Assembly: GCA_937136425.1 (NCBI GenBank)
Contig: CAKZON010000014.1
Location: 1 to 64,000, forward strand
DNA length: 64,000 nt
Direction: 5' to 3'
Source of the DNA: an uncultured Crocinitomix sp.
GTDB taxonomy: Bacteria; Bacteroidota; Bacteroidia; Flavobacteriales_D; Crocinitomicaceae
The translations under genes were made by a program, and so were the position numbers. Below are positions 31,772 to 40,934 of the stretch, piece by piece; within the stretch, counting starts at the first letter, position 1; each line of letters begins with the position of its first letter. Below the pieces are notes generated by a model that was not told where the DNA came from, did no database searches, and saw only the letters and a program-made list of their open reading frames with translations.

Positions 31772-32383
31772 TTAAAGTTCTTGCAATTCCTGAATTGTTG
31801 GAATTTCTCCTCTAAAAAAGCGGTAAGACAATCCAAAGGTTAGCAATTCAGGAGACCAAATAGACAGTTCTAAATTGAGCCCTAATTTATCCGTAAAATA
31901 ATAGTTGAACCCTCCCAACGTTACACCTGCAAAAAATTGAGGTTTATCATCTGGAAACAACCTTTGAGTTACGCCAGACAATAATTCAGGCTCATTAAAG
32001 CGGTAGATCAAACCAAATTGCAATTTTATGTAATACTCAAACTTTCCATTATAAAAAATAGATACTGCTGGGTTTAAGCCACCGTATAATATTGGTGATC
32101 CATAATGTTGATTATCGTAAAAAATATTTAAATATTGAAAACCAAGTTTTCCAGAAACAGAAAATACATTCCCTAAGAGTATCTCATGTGTATAGGATAT
32201 AGAAGGTGACTTCGATACAAATTCGAACTGATGGTTGCTTGTATCGTTAAAGTTTAAAATATCATTCTTTAAATTAACCTGTTCAGAAGTAAAACCAATA
32301 TTAAATTTGACTAATCTATTATGAATTTGGCTTTGAGAAACCAGAGCGGTAAACAATAAACAGGCAAGAATAATTTTCGGCAT
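31772..32383 (-). CDS. Outer-membrane beta-barrel protein
   Basis: 203 aa with a signal peptide (TALVSQSQ). Strands with aromatic girdles follow: FVSKSPSISYTHEI, FSVSGKLGFQYLNIFY, YYIKLQFGLIYRF, FAGVTLGGFNYYFTDKLGLNLELSI and LLTFGLSYRFF. This fits an 8- or 10-stranded barrel. Unlike most barrels the protein continues past the last Phe by about 14 residues (RGEIPTIQELQEL). An exact -7 box, TACCTTTG, sits four bases before the ATG, which would give a leaderless mRNA. The two-component genes upstream are leftward too, 119 bases away. Role unknown. Confidence 0.7.
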   Translation of the reverse strand: MPKIILACLLFTALVSQSQIHNRLVKFNIGFTSEQVNLKNDILNFNDTSNHQFEFVSKSPSISYTHEILLGNVFSVSGKLGFQYLNIFYDNQHYGSPILYGGLNPAVSIFYNGKFEYYIKLQFGLIYRFNEPELLSGVTQRLFPDDKPQFFAGVTLGGFNYYFTDKLGLNLELSIWSPELLTFGLSYRFFRGEIPTIQELQEL

Positions 32384-32387
32384 TCCA

Positions 32388-32395
32388 CAAAGGTA
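32388..32395 (-). promoter_or_regulatory. Possible leaderless promoter box
   Basis: TACCTTTG on minus, then TGGA, then the ATG of the barrel gene at 32383. No TTG at the -33 distance, so this is tentative. Confidence 0.3.
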
Positions 32396-32502
32396 TGGAA
32401 TTAGGATTAAAATTTTCCTTAGGAGTTATAAAGATTGAAACCTAAACCAACTTGAAAGTAAGGATGTAAAATTAAGTATGCTTGGTAAATGTCTATAGTC
32501 AA

Positions 32503-33144
32503 CTATACCAATTGATGGCGGTAAGCAATTTCCACGGCCTCTGCTTTATTGTGTACATTTAATTTTTTGTAAATATTTTCAATATGCCGTCTAGCAGTGT
32601 TAGGGCTAATGATTAAGTTGGAAGCAATTTCGTTATAGTTTAATCCTTTGCACAATTGTTTTAATACTGCAAACTCTCTATCTGTCAGTTTAAAATCAAC
32701 AGATTCTTGTTCTACTAATTGAGGATTCCGAATGATTTTTACAGCTTTAAGTGCGATTGAAGGTGACATAGGTGCACCGCCGGATAAAATATCATTGATT
32801 CCATCATAAATTTCTTTTGGCGAACTCTCTTTCATGAGGTATCCGCTTGCGCCTGCCTGCAAAGACTCGTATATGTGTTGTTCAGAATCAAAGATAGTGA
32901 GCATGATAATTTTGATGTGCGGATATTTTTTGTTGATGATACTTGTAGCTTCAATACCGTCCATATTTGGCATTTGAATGTCCATTAGTATAACATCCAC
33001 GTTGGAATCAATTGCTAATTTTTGTACTAGATCATTTCCGTCAAGCGAATGAAACTTGATTTTAAAATCTTCAAACAGCCCTAGCTTATTAATTAAAGAA
33101 TTGGCCAAGAAACTATTGTCTTCTGCAATTGCAATTTTTATCAT
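32503..33144 (-). CDS. NarL/LuxR-type response regulator
   Basis: 213 aa. Receiver domain (1-125): acidic pair ED at 8-9, phosphoryl acceptor Asp55 in VILMDIQMPNMDG, Thr in IIMLTIF and Lys in GYLMKES. The LuxR-type helix-turn-helix (about 148-213) has LTDREFAVLKQLCKGLNYNEIASNLIISPNTARRHIENIYKKL. It binds DNA when phosphorylated. The kinase gene lies 51 bases upstream on the same strand, so the two are a pair. The targets are not known. An exact -7 box (TAAATTTG) four bases before the ATG might give it a second, leaderless message. Confidence 0.93.
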   Translation of the reverse strand: MIKIAIAEDNSFLANSLINKLGLFEDFKIKFHSLDGNDLVQKLAIDSNVDVILMDIQMPNMDGIEATSIINKKYPHIKIIMLTIFDSEQHIYESLQAGASGYLMKESSPKEIYDGINDILSGGAPMSPSIALKAVKIIRNPQLVEQESVDFKLTDREFAVLKQLCKGLNYNEIASNLIISPNTARRHIENIYKKLNVHNKAEAVEIAYRHQLV

Positions 33145-33148
33145 ATCA

Positions 33149-33156
33149 CAAATTTA
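33149..33156 (-). promoter_or_regulatory. Possible leaderless promoter box of the response regulator
   Basis: TAAATTTG on minus, then TGAT, then the ATG at 33144. It lies in the 51-base gap behind the kinase gene. No TTG at the right distance. Confidence 0.3.
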
Positions 33157-33195
33157 TTATTTAATAAGCGGATAATTAATAGGCCATATGTACCA

Positions 33196-35892
33196 TTAGT
33201 CTATTTTAAATTGTAATGTTATTGTTGTTCCTTGTTGCTTTTTAGATTCGATTTTAATGATTGCATTTACTTCTTGAGCTCGATTTTTCATGCCTTGAAT
33301 TCCTGACCCCAATAAAGGAGCATCCAAATCAATTCCAAGTCCGTCGTCAACAATTGTAATAGTTGCCAATCCATTGTTTTCCAAAGCACTTACTTTTATT
33401 GACTGCGCATTTGCATATTTAACGGCATTATTAATGGCTTCTTGTATTATACGGTAATAATTAATGACGGCTGTAGGTGTCATTTCATAATCCAATTGTA
33501 TGTGATTTTCAAATGATAAAGTTGGTTTAGCAAGACTGTCAACCTGTACAATGTATTGTTCAACACGTTTAAGAAAAACTGAAAAGAAGATAGATTGATT
33601 GCTAACAGCCCAAATCGTTTCTCTTAATTGAGACATGGTTTCCCGTGCAAATTGATTAATAGAGCTAATTCCAGTTTCCTCATTTTGTTTATACATTTCA
33701 ATATCTAATGAAGAAATGATATGTGTTAATCTTGCTCCAATATTATCATGTAACTCACTTGATATTCGAAGACGTTCTTGTTCTACTTTCTGTTCAACTA
33801 ACAATCGTTTTATTTTTCGTTTGGTTTGAATAAATCGAATAAGACTATAAATTCCAATTAATAGGATGATGCCTAATAGAATAAGGGTAATGATGAACCA
33901 CGTTTTTTTCCAAAATGGCAGACTACGAACAATTGTTATGTTTTTTAACTCTGTCAAGTTATTCGCTATGTTGCACTTACGGACTTTTACAAGTGTTGTT
34001 CCATAAGGCAAATCTATCTCAACATTAGTTGGCCCATTAATAGGAATCCATGACGATTTATTAAGCTGATAGTCAACTTTAAATAAGTTTTGATCCGTTA
34101 TTATAATAGGTTCAACATTAAAGTTGAATTTAGAAACATCAAAATCAACAAGAATTTTATTCTCATCAGATAAAGGATTGTTTCCGTGAGTAATTAAAAC
34201 TTGCGGTAGACCTGTAGGGGGCGCTAACTCTTGAGTGTTAAATGCAAATACTCCACCAATTCCAGTCGTGTATATTGTGTTATCATCCAAATAAACACCA
34301 TTTTGACTGTATTCCGCAATTGGAAAGCCATTTTGATGATTATACGCTGTAATTCCTTCGTCATTATAGAGGTAGGCTGAGGTAGAGGAGGTAATCCAAA
34401 ATGAACGGGAATTAGAATCAAGAGATTGAATAGTTAATAAATGGTGATCAGGAAAAGGGATTGGAATTAAAGAATCGTTAGTCAATTTAAACAGCCCTCC
34501 ATCTAATGAAACCGCCCATATTTCTTTTTGATATTGACTTGTCATGCAAAATACGCGAGCATCTGCAGTTGTGTGTTGTTTCACTAAGTTTAAGTTGTTA
34601 TCTCTAATTTCTATACCGTATGTTGAAGCTGCAATGTAATCTTCATCTCTTTTTTTTATATGCATTAAATAAGGTTTTCCTTTACCGGTCATTGGCTTCT
34701 CATAAATAAAATCACCTGTTTTGTTGAGTTGAATGATGCTTGTTTTAGATGATGCTAGAAAACCTTGGTCATTAGCTATCATACACACAATCATATTGCT
34801 TAAAGAGTTGGTGTCACTTTTGTAAACTTGGCTTAGTCTATTATTTTCAATTTTTAAAATTCCACGATTTTTAGTTCCAATCAAAAGAAAGTTACCCCCG
34901 CTAACTGCACTGAAAACTCCAAAGCCCTGGGTTAATTTTTCTATTGAATTTAATTCGTTATTATTTTGCAAGGCTTTTATGCCTTCTGTTGTGCTTGTGT
35001 AAATTTGATTTTGATGCTCGAATATCATCCAACAAGCAATCGGAGAGTTATTCCCCCCTTTCATTTCGAAATACTTTCCTTTAAGTGTATTGTAATGAAT
35101 AAGGAATAATCCACTGGATGTAGTACCAATCCATAAGTTATTATTACTGTCAACAAGCAATTGATCAATATTTTGATTCGGAAATAAAACATTTGATTTT
35201 ATCTGACCGTTTACTTCTAATAATTCAATAACACCATCTTGTGATGCAATGTAGAGAGTGCCGTCAATTATAGCACCATCAGAGCAGTAGGAAGTAGTAA
35301 TAATGCTATCAACCCCACTTTTAGATGTGTAAACAAGTCCATTAGTACTATAACTGATGACTGAATGCTCTAATTGAAATTCAGTTGTGTATAAATTATT
35401 ATGCTGAATATTCCATAATTCTTTCTGAATTGGCTTTAAGTCAAAGTCATAAAAGAGCGAGTCTGATTTATCTGCATTGATCAAAAGAATACCATTCGAT
35501 TCTATTTGGTTATGGTAGAAGTCTTTTTTAGGTAGTTGGATAGTCTCTTGTGAGAAATCATAGACATTGACTTTTATTAATTCATCAATGGTTAGGCAAA
35601 AAATCAGCGAATCCTTTGGGTAAAAGTTTAATACACGGTTATGAGAACTATCAAGCGTGGTAAGGGTATAACCGTTATAATAATGAATGTTATTTGGTGT
35701 GCCAATCCAAACTCGGCCCATACAATCAGATTCAAGTGCTGTAATTGTATTTTGCGATAGCCCTGAATTTATGTCAATCAATTTGGTTTTGAAGAGGTCT
35801 TGCGAACTACCCCAGAGTGGAAGGCACAATAGAAAGATATATAAAGCAAGGCGAATGATAAATCTAAAATTAATGAATTTTCTGAATTTCAA
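33196..35892 (-). CDS. Periplasmic-propeller sensor histidine kinase (NarX/HisKA_3 type)
   Basis: 898 aa. The start codon is TTG; no in-frame ATG precedes the signal peptide (LYIFLLCLPLWGSSQ). Residues about 30-560 carry beta-propeller repeats (CMGRVWIGTPNNIHYYNG, NNNLWIGTTSSGLFLIH, NQIYTSTTEGIKAL), then a Y_Y_Y-like Ig domain (about 570-650), a membrane segment near 657-680 and a kinase core. The phosphorylated His715 lies in RISSELHDNIGARL and the ATP site in EAINNAVKYA and VDDGLGI. The layout is like the sensor half of Bacteroidetes hybrid systems, which often sense glycans, but here the regulator is a separate gene (32503). No sugar-use genes are adjacent, so the ligand is open. Confidence 0.9.
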   Translation of the reverse strand: MKFRKFINFRFIIRLALYIFLLCLPLWGSSQDLFKTKLIDINSGLSQNTITALESDCMGRVWIGTPNNIHYYNGYTLTTLDSSHNRVLNFYPKDSLIFCLTIDELIKVNVYDFSQETIQLPKKDFYHNQIESNGILLINADKSDSLFYDFDLKPIQKELWNIQHNNLYTTEFQLEHSVISYSTNGLVYTSKSGVDSIITTSYCSDGAIIDGTLYIASQDGVIELLEVNGQIKSNVLFPNQNIDQLLVDSNNNLWIGTTSSGLFLIHYNTLKGKYFEMKGGNNSPIACWMIFEHQNQIYTSTTEGIKALQNNNELNSIEKLTQGFGVFSAVSGGNFLLIGTKNRGILKIENNRLSQVYKSDTNSLSNMIVCMIANDQGFLASSKTSIIQLNKTGDFIYEKPMTGKGKPYLMHIKKRDEDYIAASTYGIEIRDNNLNLVKQHTTADARVFCMTSQYQKEIWAVSLDGGLFKLTNDSLIPIPFPDHHLLTIQSLDSNSRSFWITSSTSAYLYNDEGITAYNHQNGFPIAEYSQNGVYLDDNTIYTTGIGGVFAFNTQELAPPTGLPQVLITHGNNPLSDENKILVDFDVSKFNFNVEPIIITDQNLFKVDYQLNKSSWIPINGPTNVEIDLPYGTTLVKVRKCNIANNLTELKNITIVRSLPFWKKTWFIITLILLGIILLIGIYSLIRFIQTKRKIKRLLVEQKVEQERLRISSELHDNIGARLTHIISSLDIEMYKQNEETGISSINQFARETMSQLRETIWAVSNQSIFFSVFLKRVEQYIVQVDSLAKPTLSFENHIQLDYEMTPTAVINYYRIIQEAINNAVKYANAQSIKVSALENNGLATITIVDDGLGIDLDAPLLGSGIQGMKNRAQEVNAIIKIESKKQQGTTITLQFKID

Positions 35893-36014
35893 TTTGTTGA
35901 AACCAAATCTGATAAAAATCGTAAATGTATGTGTATAGAATAATTTGTGGTATGGAATTTGTCTAGACTAGATTATTGAAATTATTTTATATTTACACTA
36001 AATTAAAAGAAATT

Positions 36015-36638
36015 ATGAAAAAATTATTGACATTCATAGGAGCAGCAATGATTGCCACTATGGGCTTTAACAACACTGCCGTTGCGCAGGTTGAGCAGGG
36101 TAATGTGATCATTGACCCATATTACGGATTTCCGAATTTCGGAAAATCATTTTTAGATTTATTCGTAACGGATAATAATATCCAAGGAATAGACATCAAA
36201 GGGATTGGACCTTGTGGTCTTAGAGCTGAGTATATGTTAGCAGATAATTTTGGTTTAGGAGTTGACTTTATCTATAATAGTACTGCAGGTACAGGTACTG
36301 TCGATTCTTTAAATAATGATGGAACTGTGGCAAGAACTTATGATGCTAAGATTTTTTCACGTAGATATAGAGTTCAATTGAGAGCAAATTATCATTTTGT
36401 TCAAACAGATGCATTAGATGCTTATGTTGGATTTGGAGCAGGTACAAACATTAGATCAATTGGAGTAACTTCTGATTATCCTAATTTTGATGATGATAGT
36501 ATTACGGGAGCATTAATTCCAGTTTCTTTCAGAGTTGCTTTAGGAAGTCGTTTTTACTTTACAGACAATATTGGTATGAACGTTGAACTAGGTCTTGGTG
36601 GACCAGTTGTTTCTGCAGGATTGTCGTTTAAATTCTAA
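36015..36638 (+). CDS. Outer-membrane beta-barrel protein
   Basis: 207 aa from the ATG at 36015; the frame is open back to 35976 but the signal peptide (MKKLLTFIGAAMIATMGF, ending AVAQ) starts here. The mature protein has alternating strands CGLRAEYMLADNFGLGVDFIYN, RRYRVQLRANYHFVQ, LDAYVGFGAGTNIRSIG, VSFRVALGSRFYFTDNIGMNVELGL and a last strand VVSAGLSFKF ending in Phe. This is a typical OmpW/OmpX-like 8-stranded barrel. TATATTTA at 35988 is one base from the -7 consensus. A strong terminator follows. Function unknown. Confidence 0.78.
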   Translation: MKKLLTFIGAAMIATMGFNNTAVAQVEQGNVIIDPYYGFPNFGKSFLDLFVTDNNIQGIDIKGIGPCGLRAEYMLADNFGLGVDFIYNSTAGTGTVDSLNNDGTVARTYDAKIFSRRYRVQLRANYHFVQTDALDAYVGFGAGTNIRSIGVTSDYPNFDDDSITGALIPVSFRVALGSRFYFTDNIGMNVELGLGGPVVSAGLSFKF

Positions 36639-36663
36639 GAAATTCGTCAAAAAATTGATTAAA

Positions 36664-36690
36664 AACTCGCTTTTCTAAGCGGGTTTTTTT
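36664..36690 (+). terminator. Terminator of the beta-barrel gene
   Basis: Arms AACTCGCTT (36664-36672) and AAGCGGGTT (36677-36685) with one wobble, loop TTCT, then a T run. It ends only 11 bases before the radC start. Confidence 0.9.
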
Positions 36691-36697
36691 ATTTTTG
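36690..36697 (+). promoter_or_regulatory. Possible leaderless promoter box of radC
   Basis: TATTTTTG then GGT and the ATG at 36701. It is partly built from the T run of the preceding terminator and has no TTG at the -33 distance, so it may be accidental. Confidence 0.25.
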
Positions 36698-36700
36698 GGT

Positions 36701-37405
36701 ATGATTAACCCAGGAATAAGTTATTTGTCTTTGAAAAATTTGCCGGCTGACGATCGGCCACGCGAGAAATTAATTGATCATGGCCGTGCGTCACTTTCCA
36801 ATGCCGAGATAATAGGAATCCTTATTGGATCTGGAACAACGGAAAAGTCAGCTGTACAATTAAGCCGAGATATTCTTACAACAGTTGATAATAATCTAGA
36901 TCGTCTTGCGCGCTTAACAATACATGATTTAATGAAGTTTAAAGGAATAGGAAGAGCCAAGGCTGTTTCTATTGCTGCCGCGCTCGAATTAGGTAGGAGG
37001 AAAAGTAATAGTACAGGTAAGAAAAGTCAAAGAATGACCTGTTCTCGCGATATTTATAATCACATTAAAGATCGGTTTGAAGATCTTGCTCATGAAGAAT
37101 TTTACATTGTTTTACTCAATCGCTCAAATAAAATTCAAGCGATTGAACGAATTTCTGTGGGGGGGATAAGTGGTACAGCCGTAGATGGTAAAGTCATTTT
37201 CAAAAAAGCACTTGAGCAGTCAGCTTCAGGTATTGTTCTTTGCCACAACCATCCTTCTGGAAACCTATCTCCGAGTAGAGCTGATATTGATTTAACTAAA
37301 AAAATGGTTGCATTTGGTCGCATGATTGATATGCCTGTGATTGACCACCTGATAATAACGGATAGAGATTATTTTAGTTTTGAGGATGAGTCAATCCTTA
37401 AATAG
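36701..37405 (+). CDS. radC: RadC family protein (JAB/MPN-type)
   Basis: 234 aa from the ATG at 36701; the TTG at 36695 is less likely. The N-terminal UPF0758 part (DRPREKLIDHGRASLSNAEIIGILIGSG) includes a helix-hairpin-helix (LMKFKGIGRAKAVSIAAALELGRR). The JAB domain carries the metal motif HNHPSGNLSPSRADIDLTKK, with EFYIVLLNRSNK before it. Despite the name, a direct role in DNA repair is doubtful in the literature; a metallo-isopeptidase- or nuclease-like activity has been proposed for JAB proteins. It stands alone, right behind a terminator. Confidence 0.93.
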   Translation: MINPGISYLSLKNLPADDRPREKLIDHGRASLSNAEIIGILIGSGTTEKSAVQLSRDILTTVDNNLDRLARLTIHDLMKFKGIGRAKAVSIAAALELGRRKSNSTGKKSQRMTCSRDIYNHIKDRFEDLAHEEFYIVLLNRSNKIQAIERISVGGISGTAVDGKVIFKKALEQSASGIVLCHNHPSGNLSPSRADIDLTKKMVAFGRMIDMPVIDHLIITDRDYFSFEDESILK

Positions 37406-37482
37406 TATTCCCATTTTTAATATTTAACCTAAATCACAACTTATTTTGTGGTAGGATGGTGGCAAGGAAGTGTTCGAAACAC

Positions 37483-37490
37483 TATATTTG
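37483..37490 (+). promoter_or_regulatory. Probable promoter of the deacetylase/importer operon
   Basis: TATATTTG is an exact -7 box 22 bases before the TTG start at 37513. No TTG lies near 37461-37464, so the -33 box is degenerate. Confidence 0.45.
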
Positions 37491-37512
37491 TTTTATTAAC
37501 TAACTATTTAAG

Positions 37513-38766
37513 TTGATACACATATTCACCGAACATATCACCCCACGATTAATCTATGTTCTCGATTTTTGTTTTACCGAAAAAGGAGAAGCATATGAAC
37601 TTGTTTCGACAAGGGAAGAGTGGAATAAATTGGAGGTGAAATCACTTAATTATTCCAATCAAGAAATTAAGTGTGATTTACAAATAAATCCGCAAGGAAT
37701 TTTGTTTGAAAGTGAAATCTATCAATCCAAATCAGTAGTCTTTAATGATGGTAATTTTGAGATTGATGGCGTAAATGACGAATTAGGATTAATTTTTTAT
37801 TTGCTTGTACGATATAAATCCTATTACTCCCAAAACTTGGATGCACATGGCAGGTTGAATGCTGAGCATAATACATTAGTGAAATTTGGATTGAATAAAG
37901 TGGCCGTTGTTGACCGTCTTGTCAAATCAATTTGGGAAAAATTAAGCCTTGATTATTCGAAAGTACAAAATGGATTTAAAATAATTCCAACTTTTGATAT
38001 TGATGTAGCTTGGGCGTATAAAAACCGAAAGTTTATTCGATCGGTAGGAGCAATGTTGAAAGGGAAAAAACCAATTGAACGATTAAAAGTATACGCTGGA
38101 GTTTCGCAAGATCCTTATGATACATATTCCTATATTAGAGAAATAGCAGCAAAAACAGAACAAATTATTTGCTTCACCCTATTAGGGGATTGGGGCAAGT
38201 ATGATAAGAATATACATTGGGAAAATTATTCTTATGGCTCATTAATTAGAGGACTGAATCTTGAGGGAGGTTTGGGCATTCATCCGTCCTATGCCTCCTA
38301 TTTGGATGTAGATAAAGTTAAGTTGGAAATCAATCGACTAGAGACAATAACTGGTCATGAAATATTAAAAAGTAGACAACATTTTTTACGGTTAAAAATT
38401 CCAGAATCATACAATACTTTGGTTGCTGCAGGAATAAAAAATGATTATTCTATGGGGTTTGCAGATGATTTTGGATTTAGAGCCGGAACTTCTTTTCCTT
38501 TTTATTATTTCGATTTAAAGCAAAATAAATCAACTGATTTATTGATTCACCCATTTGCATATATGGATAGTGCAATGAAAGATTATTTAAAATTAAAACC
38601 GGAACAAGCAAAAGAGGTTATTTATGACTTAATTGCTGAGGTGAAATCGGTAGGAGGGCAATTTATTTCTATTTGGCATAACAGCTCAATTCACGACAAA
38701 GGTGAGTGGAAAGGATGGAAAACTGTGCTTGATTTTACTGTAGAGAAAGGATTAGAACAAGAATGA
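37513..38766 (+). CDS. Polysaccharide deacetylase-like protein
   Basis: 417 aa with a TTG start; no ATG fits, and IFTEHITPRLIYVLDF is the usual first strand of this Bacteroidota family. The N-terminal part (1-140, DUF7033-like) leads to a NodB-like barrel (about 150-410): IIPTFDIDVAWAYK has the paired Asp, GIHPSYASYLD the His, and DYSMGFADDFGFRAGTSFPFYYFD and FISIWHNSSIHD the remaining sites. It probably removes acetyl groups from a sugar polymer, but the metal triad is not fully standard. No signal peptide, so it acts in the cytoplasm. Its ATGA overlaps the binding-protein start at 38763, making it the first gene of the operon. Confidence 0.78.
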   Translation: MIHIFTEHITPRLIYVLDFCFTEKGEAYELVSTREEWNKLEVKSLNYSNQEIKCDLQINPQGILFESEIYQSKSVVFNDGNFEIDGVNDELGLIFYLLVRYKSYYSQNLDAHGRLNAEHNTLVKFGLNKVAVVDRLVKSIWEKLSLDYSKVQNGFKIIPTFDIDVAWAYKNRKFIRSVGAMLKGKKPIERLKVYAGVSQDPYDTYSYIREIAAKTEQIICFTLLGDWGKYDKNIHWENYSYGSLIRGLNLEGGLGIHPSYASYLDVDKVKLEINRLETITGHEILKSRQHFLRLKIPESYNTLVAAGIKNDYSMGFADDFGFRAGTSFPFYYFDLKQNKSTDLLIHPFAYMDSAMKDYLKLKPEQAKEVIYDLIAEVKSVGGQFISIWHNSSIHDKGEWKGWKTVLDFTVEKGLEQE

Positions 38767-39884
38767 GAGAATTATCTTTATTGGCCATATTATGGTCTCT
38801 TATCATATTGAACAGTTGTGTTCAGCATGCAGATTCAGAAACAAGTATTACTCCAAATCAATTAGATCAGGAAAAAGTATCGATTGAATACGCCGAGGGC
38901 TTTGATGTCGTTTACGAACCTAATTTTATTAAGGTAGTAACACAATCTATTGGTGAAAACACTTCTTTTACTGACAGTGTTTTTATTATTCTTGACTCAA
39001 CAACAATATTGGATGAATCATGTAAAATTATTAATCAGGAGGAGATTAGACTGGCATGTCAATCATCAACCCATTTAGCTTTTTTGAATGAGTTAAACCA
39101 ATTAAGTCAAGTTGTTGGATTATGCGGTTTAGAATATGTTAACAATCCTGAAATCAGTGAGGTCATAAAGGAAAATGAGGTCATTGAATTGTGCATGACA
39201 GATCAAATTCAATTGGAAAACCTTTTTCAATGTAATCCAGATTTGTTTTTAATTTATCCGTTTGGTAGCAGCCAAAACAATGATTATGCGAGTAAAGGAA
39301 TCCATACGCTATTAATTGCAGAATATTTAGAAAAATCTCAATTGGCAAGACTGGAGTGGATTAAATTATTTGGTGTTTTGACTGGTAAGAGCAAAGAAGC
39401 CAATGCATATTTCGAATCCGTTAAGCAAGCTTACATAGAGCAAAAAGAAGCAACTGTCCCTACCGATAAAACTTTTATAATGAATTTACCTTTTCAGGAT
39501 CAGTGGTTCATGCCTTCTTCAAAATCTGTTGGAGTTGAACTAATTGAGGATGCTGGAATCTCGTATTATTATAGCGGTGAAAAAGGAACGGAAAATATAT
39601 CACATTCAAATGAACAAGTTTGGAATGATGGGGTTAGTGCTGACTATTGGGTTATAATAGCTCGGAGAGAAGCAAATTATGGACTAGCTGATTTAATAGC
39701 TGAAGAATCGGTTTATAAAGAGTTTTTGTCTGTTCAAAATCATCAGGTAATTTTTTGTAATACTGCTACAGCAGATTATTTCTCAAAAGGGGTTGTTGAA
39801 CCACACATAATCCTCAAAGATTTGTGCTATGCTACAGGGCAAATAGAATCACATACTCCGCAATATTTTTTCCTTTTGGAATAG
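38763..39884 (+). CDS. Substrate-binding lipoprotein of an iron-siderophore/heme/cobalamin-type importer
   Basis: 373 aa. The signal peptide ends in the lipobox IILNSCVQ, so the protein is anchored. The fold follows class III periplasmic binding proteins: LSQVVGLCGLEYV, then NPDLFLIYPFGSS, YLEKSQLARLEWIKLFGVLTGK (the long spanning helix) and the second lobe FIMNLPFQDQWFMPSSKSVGVELIEDAG. These steps match BtuF/FecB-like proteins. The ligand could be cobalamin, heme or a ferric siderophore; the sequence does not decide, and no TonB receptor is in the window. It overlaps the previous gene by 4 bases and precedes the permease by 39. Confidence 0.82.
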   Translation: MRELSLLAILWSLIILNSCVQHADSETSITPNQLDQEKVSIEYAEGFDVVYEPNFIKVVTQSIGENTSFTDSVFIILDSTTILDESCKIINQEEIRLACQSSTHLAFLNELNQLSQVVGLCGLEYVNNPEISEVIKENEVIELCMTDQIQLENLFQCNPDLFLIYPFGSSQNNDYASKGIHTLLIAEYLEKSQLARLEWIKLFGVLTGKSKEANAYFESVKQAYIEQKEATVPTDKTFIMNLPFQDQWFMPSSKSVGVELIEDAGISYYYSGEKGTENISHSNEQVWNDGVSADYWVIIARREANYGLADLIAEESVYKEFLSVQNHQVIFCNTATADYFSKGVVEPHIILKDLCYATGQIESHTPQYFFLLE

Positions 39885-39923
39885 GGAAGAACTAATGTTA
39901 CATTTGTTCTGCTATAAAATAAG

Positions 39924-40934
39924 ATGAGTTTAAGGTCAGACATACCGTTATTCAGTGTATTAATTATTGGAGTTTTTATTCTTTTTTGGATGAATCTTCT
40001 TTTGGGAGATGTGCCAATGAAAACTGCAGATGTCTTCAATATTCTTACAGGAGGTGTTGCGGATAACTCTGCATGGTCATACATTATTGAAAGTAGATTA
40101 AATCGATCTGTTGTTGCTATTTTGGCAGGTGGAGCATTGGCTGTTTCAGGGCTCATATTGCAAGTGTTTTTTAGAAATCCGTTAGCAGGTCCAGGAGTCT
40201 TAGGAATAACTTCTGGTGCATCACTTGGGGTTGCTGTTGTAATTTTGGGAGGAATAACAATGGGATCATTTTTAGGCAATTTGGGTGTGATTATGGCAGG
40301 AGTGATAGGAGCAATTGCAGTGTTGCTATTGTTAATATTCATTGCGAGATTTATCAAAAATTCAGTTACCTTGTTAGTTGCAGGGTTAATGTTTGGATAT
40401 TTTACTGCGGCTTTAATTAATGTGCTTTTTTTATGGGCAAATGAAACTGATACGCGAGAATATGTTGTATGGGGATTAGGAAGTTTTGAAGGGGTAAACT
40501 CTACCGAGCTAATGATTTTTGCACTGCTAATAGTGACATTAAGTTTACTCTGTTTTCTACTTGTTAAACCTCTAAATGCTTTGGTTGCAGGCGTTGATTA
40601 TGCTGCCTCAATTGGGATAAATATTAAAACTACGCGATTGTTCATTATTGTTTTTACTGGAATTTTGGCTGCGGTGGTGACAGTGTATTGTGGCCCAGTT
40701 GGTTTTATTGGTATTGCTGTTCCTCAACTTGTGAGGGTACTTGTAAAGTCTAAAAATCATGCGGTAATTATTCCAATAGTCTTCTTTGCAGGCAGTTTTC
40801 TTGCATTAAGCGCAGATTTTATTGTTAGAATGAGCAGTAATAGCTTACCATTAAATACGGTGACGGCCATTGTTGGTGCTCCTATTATCGTTTGGGTGAT
40901 TATTAAAATGAATCAGAGAAATGTTAGCTTTTAA
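39924..40934 (+). CDS. FecCD-family ABC importer permease
   Basis: 336 aa with about ten membrane segments. It shows the BtuC/FhuB pattern: SRLNRSVVAILAGGALAVSGLILQVFFRNPLAGPGVLGITSGASLGVA near 45-95, YVVWGLGSFEG, then the coupling region NALVAGVDYAASIGINIKTTRL and VAFIGI-like GPVGFIGIAVPQLVRVLV near 255. Two copies should form the inner-membrane channel that takes the ligand from the binding lipoprotein. The stop overlaps the ATPase gene by 14 bases. Length is normal for the family. Confidence 0.93.
   Translation: MSLRSDIPLFSVLIIGVFILFWMNLLLGDVPMKTADVFNILTGGVADNSAWSYIIESRLNRSVVAILAGGALAVSGLILQVFFRNPLAGPGVLGITSGASLGVAVVILGGITMGSFLGNLGVIMAGVIGAIAVLLLLIFIARFIKNSVTLLVAGLMFGYFTAALINVLFLWANETDTREYVVWGLGSFEGVNSTELMIFALLIVTLSLLCFLLVKPLNALVAGVDYAASIGINIKTTRLFIIVFTGILAAVVTVYCGPVGFIGIAVPQLVRVLVKSKNHAVIIPIVFFAGSFLALSADFIVRMSSNSLPLNTVTAIVGAPIIVWVIIKMNQRNVSF

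Noticed and set aside
39827-40357. 176-codon frame on the minus strand inside the permease gene
   Set aside because: Antisense shadow of a clear FecCD permease; composition rich in Pro, Thr, Ile and Asn as expected from the reverse of membrane-helix codons.
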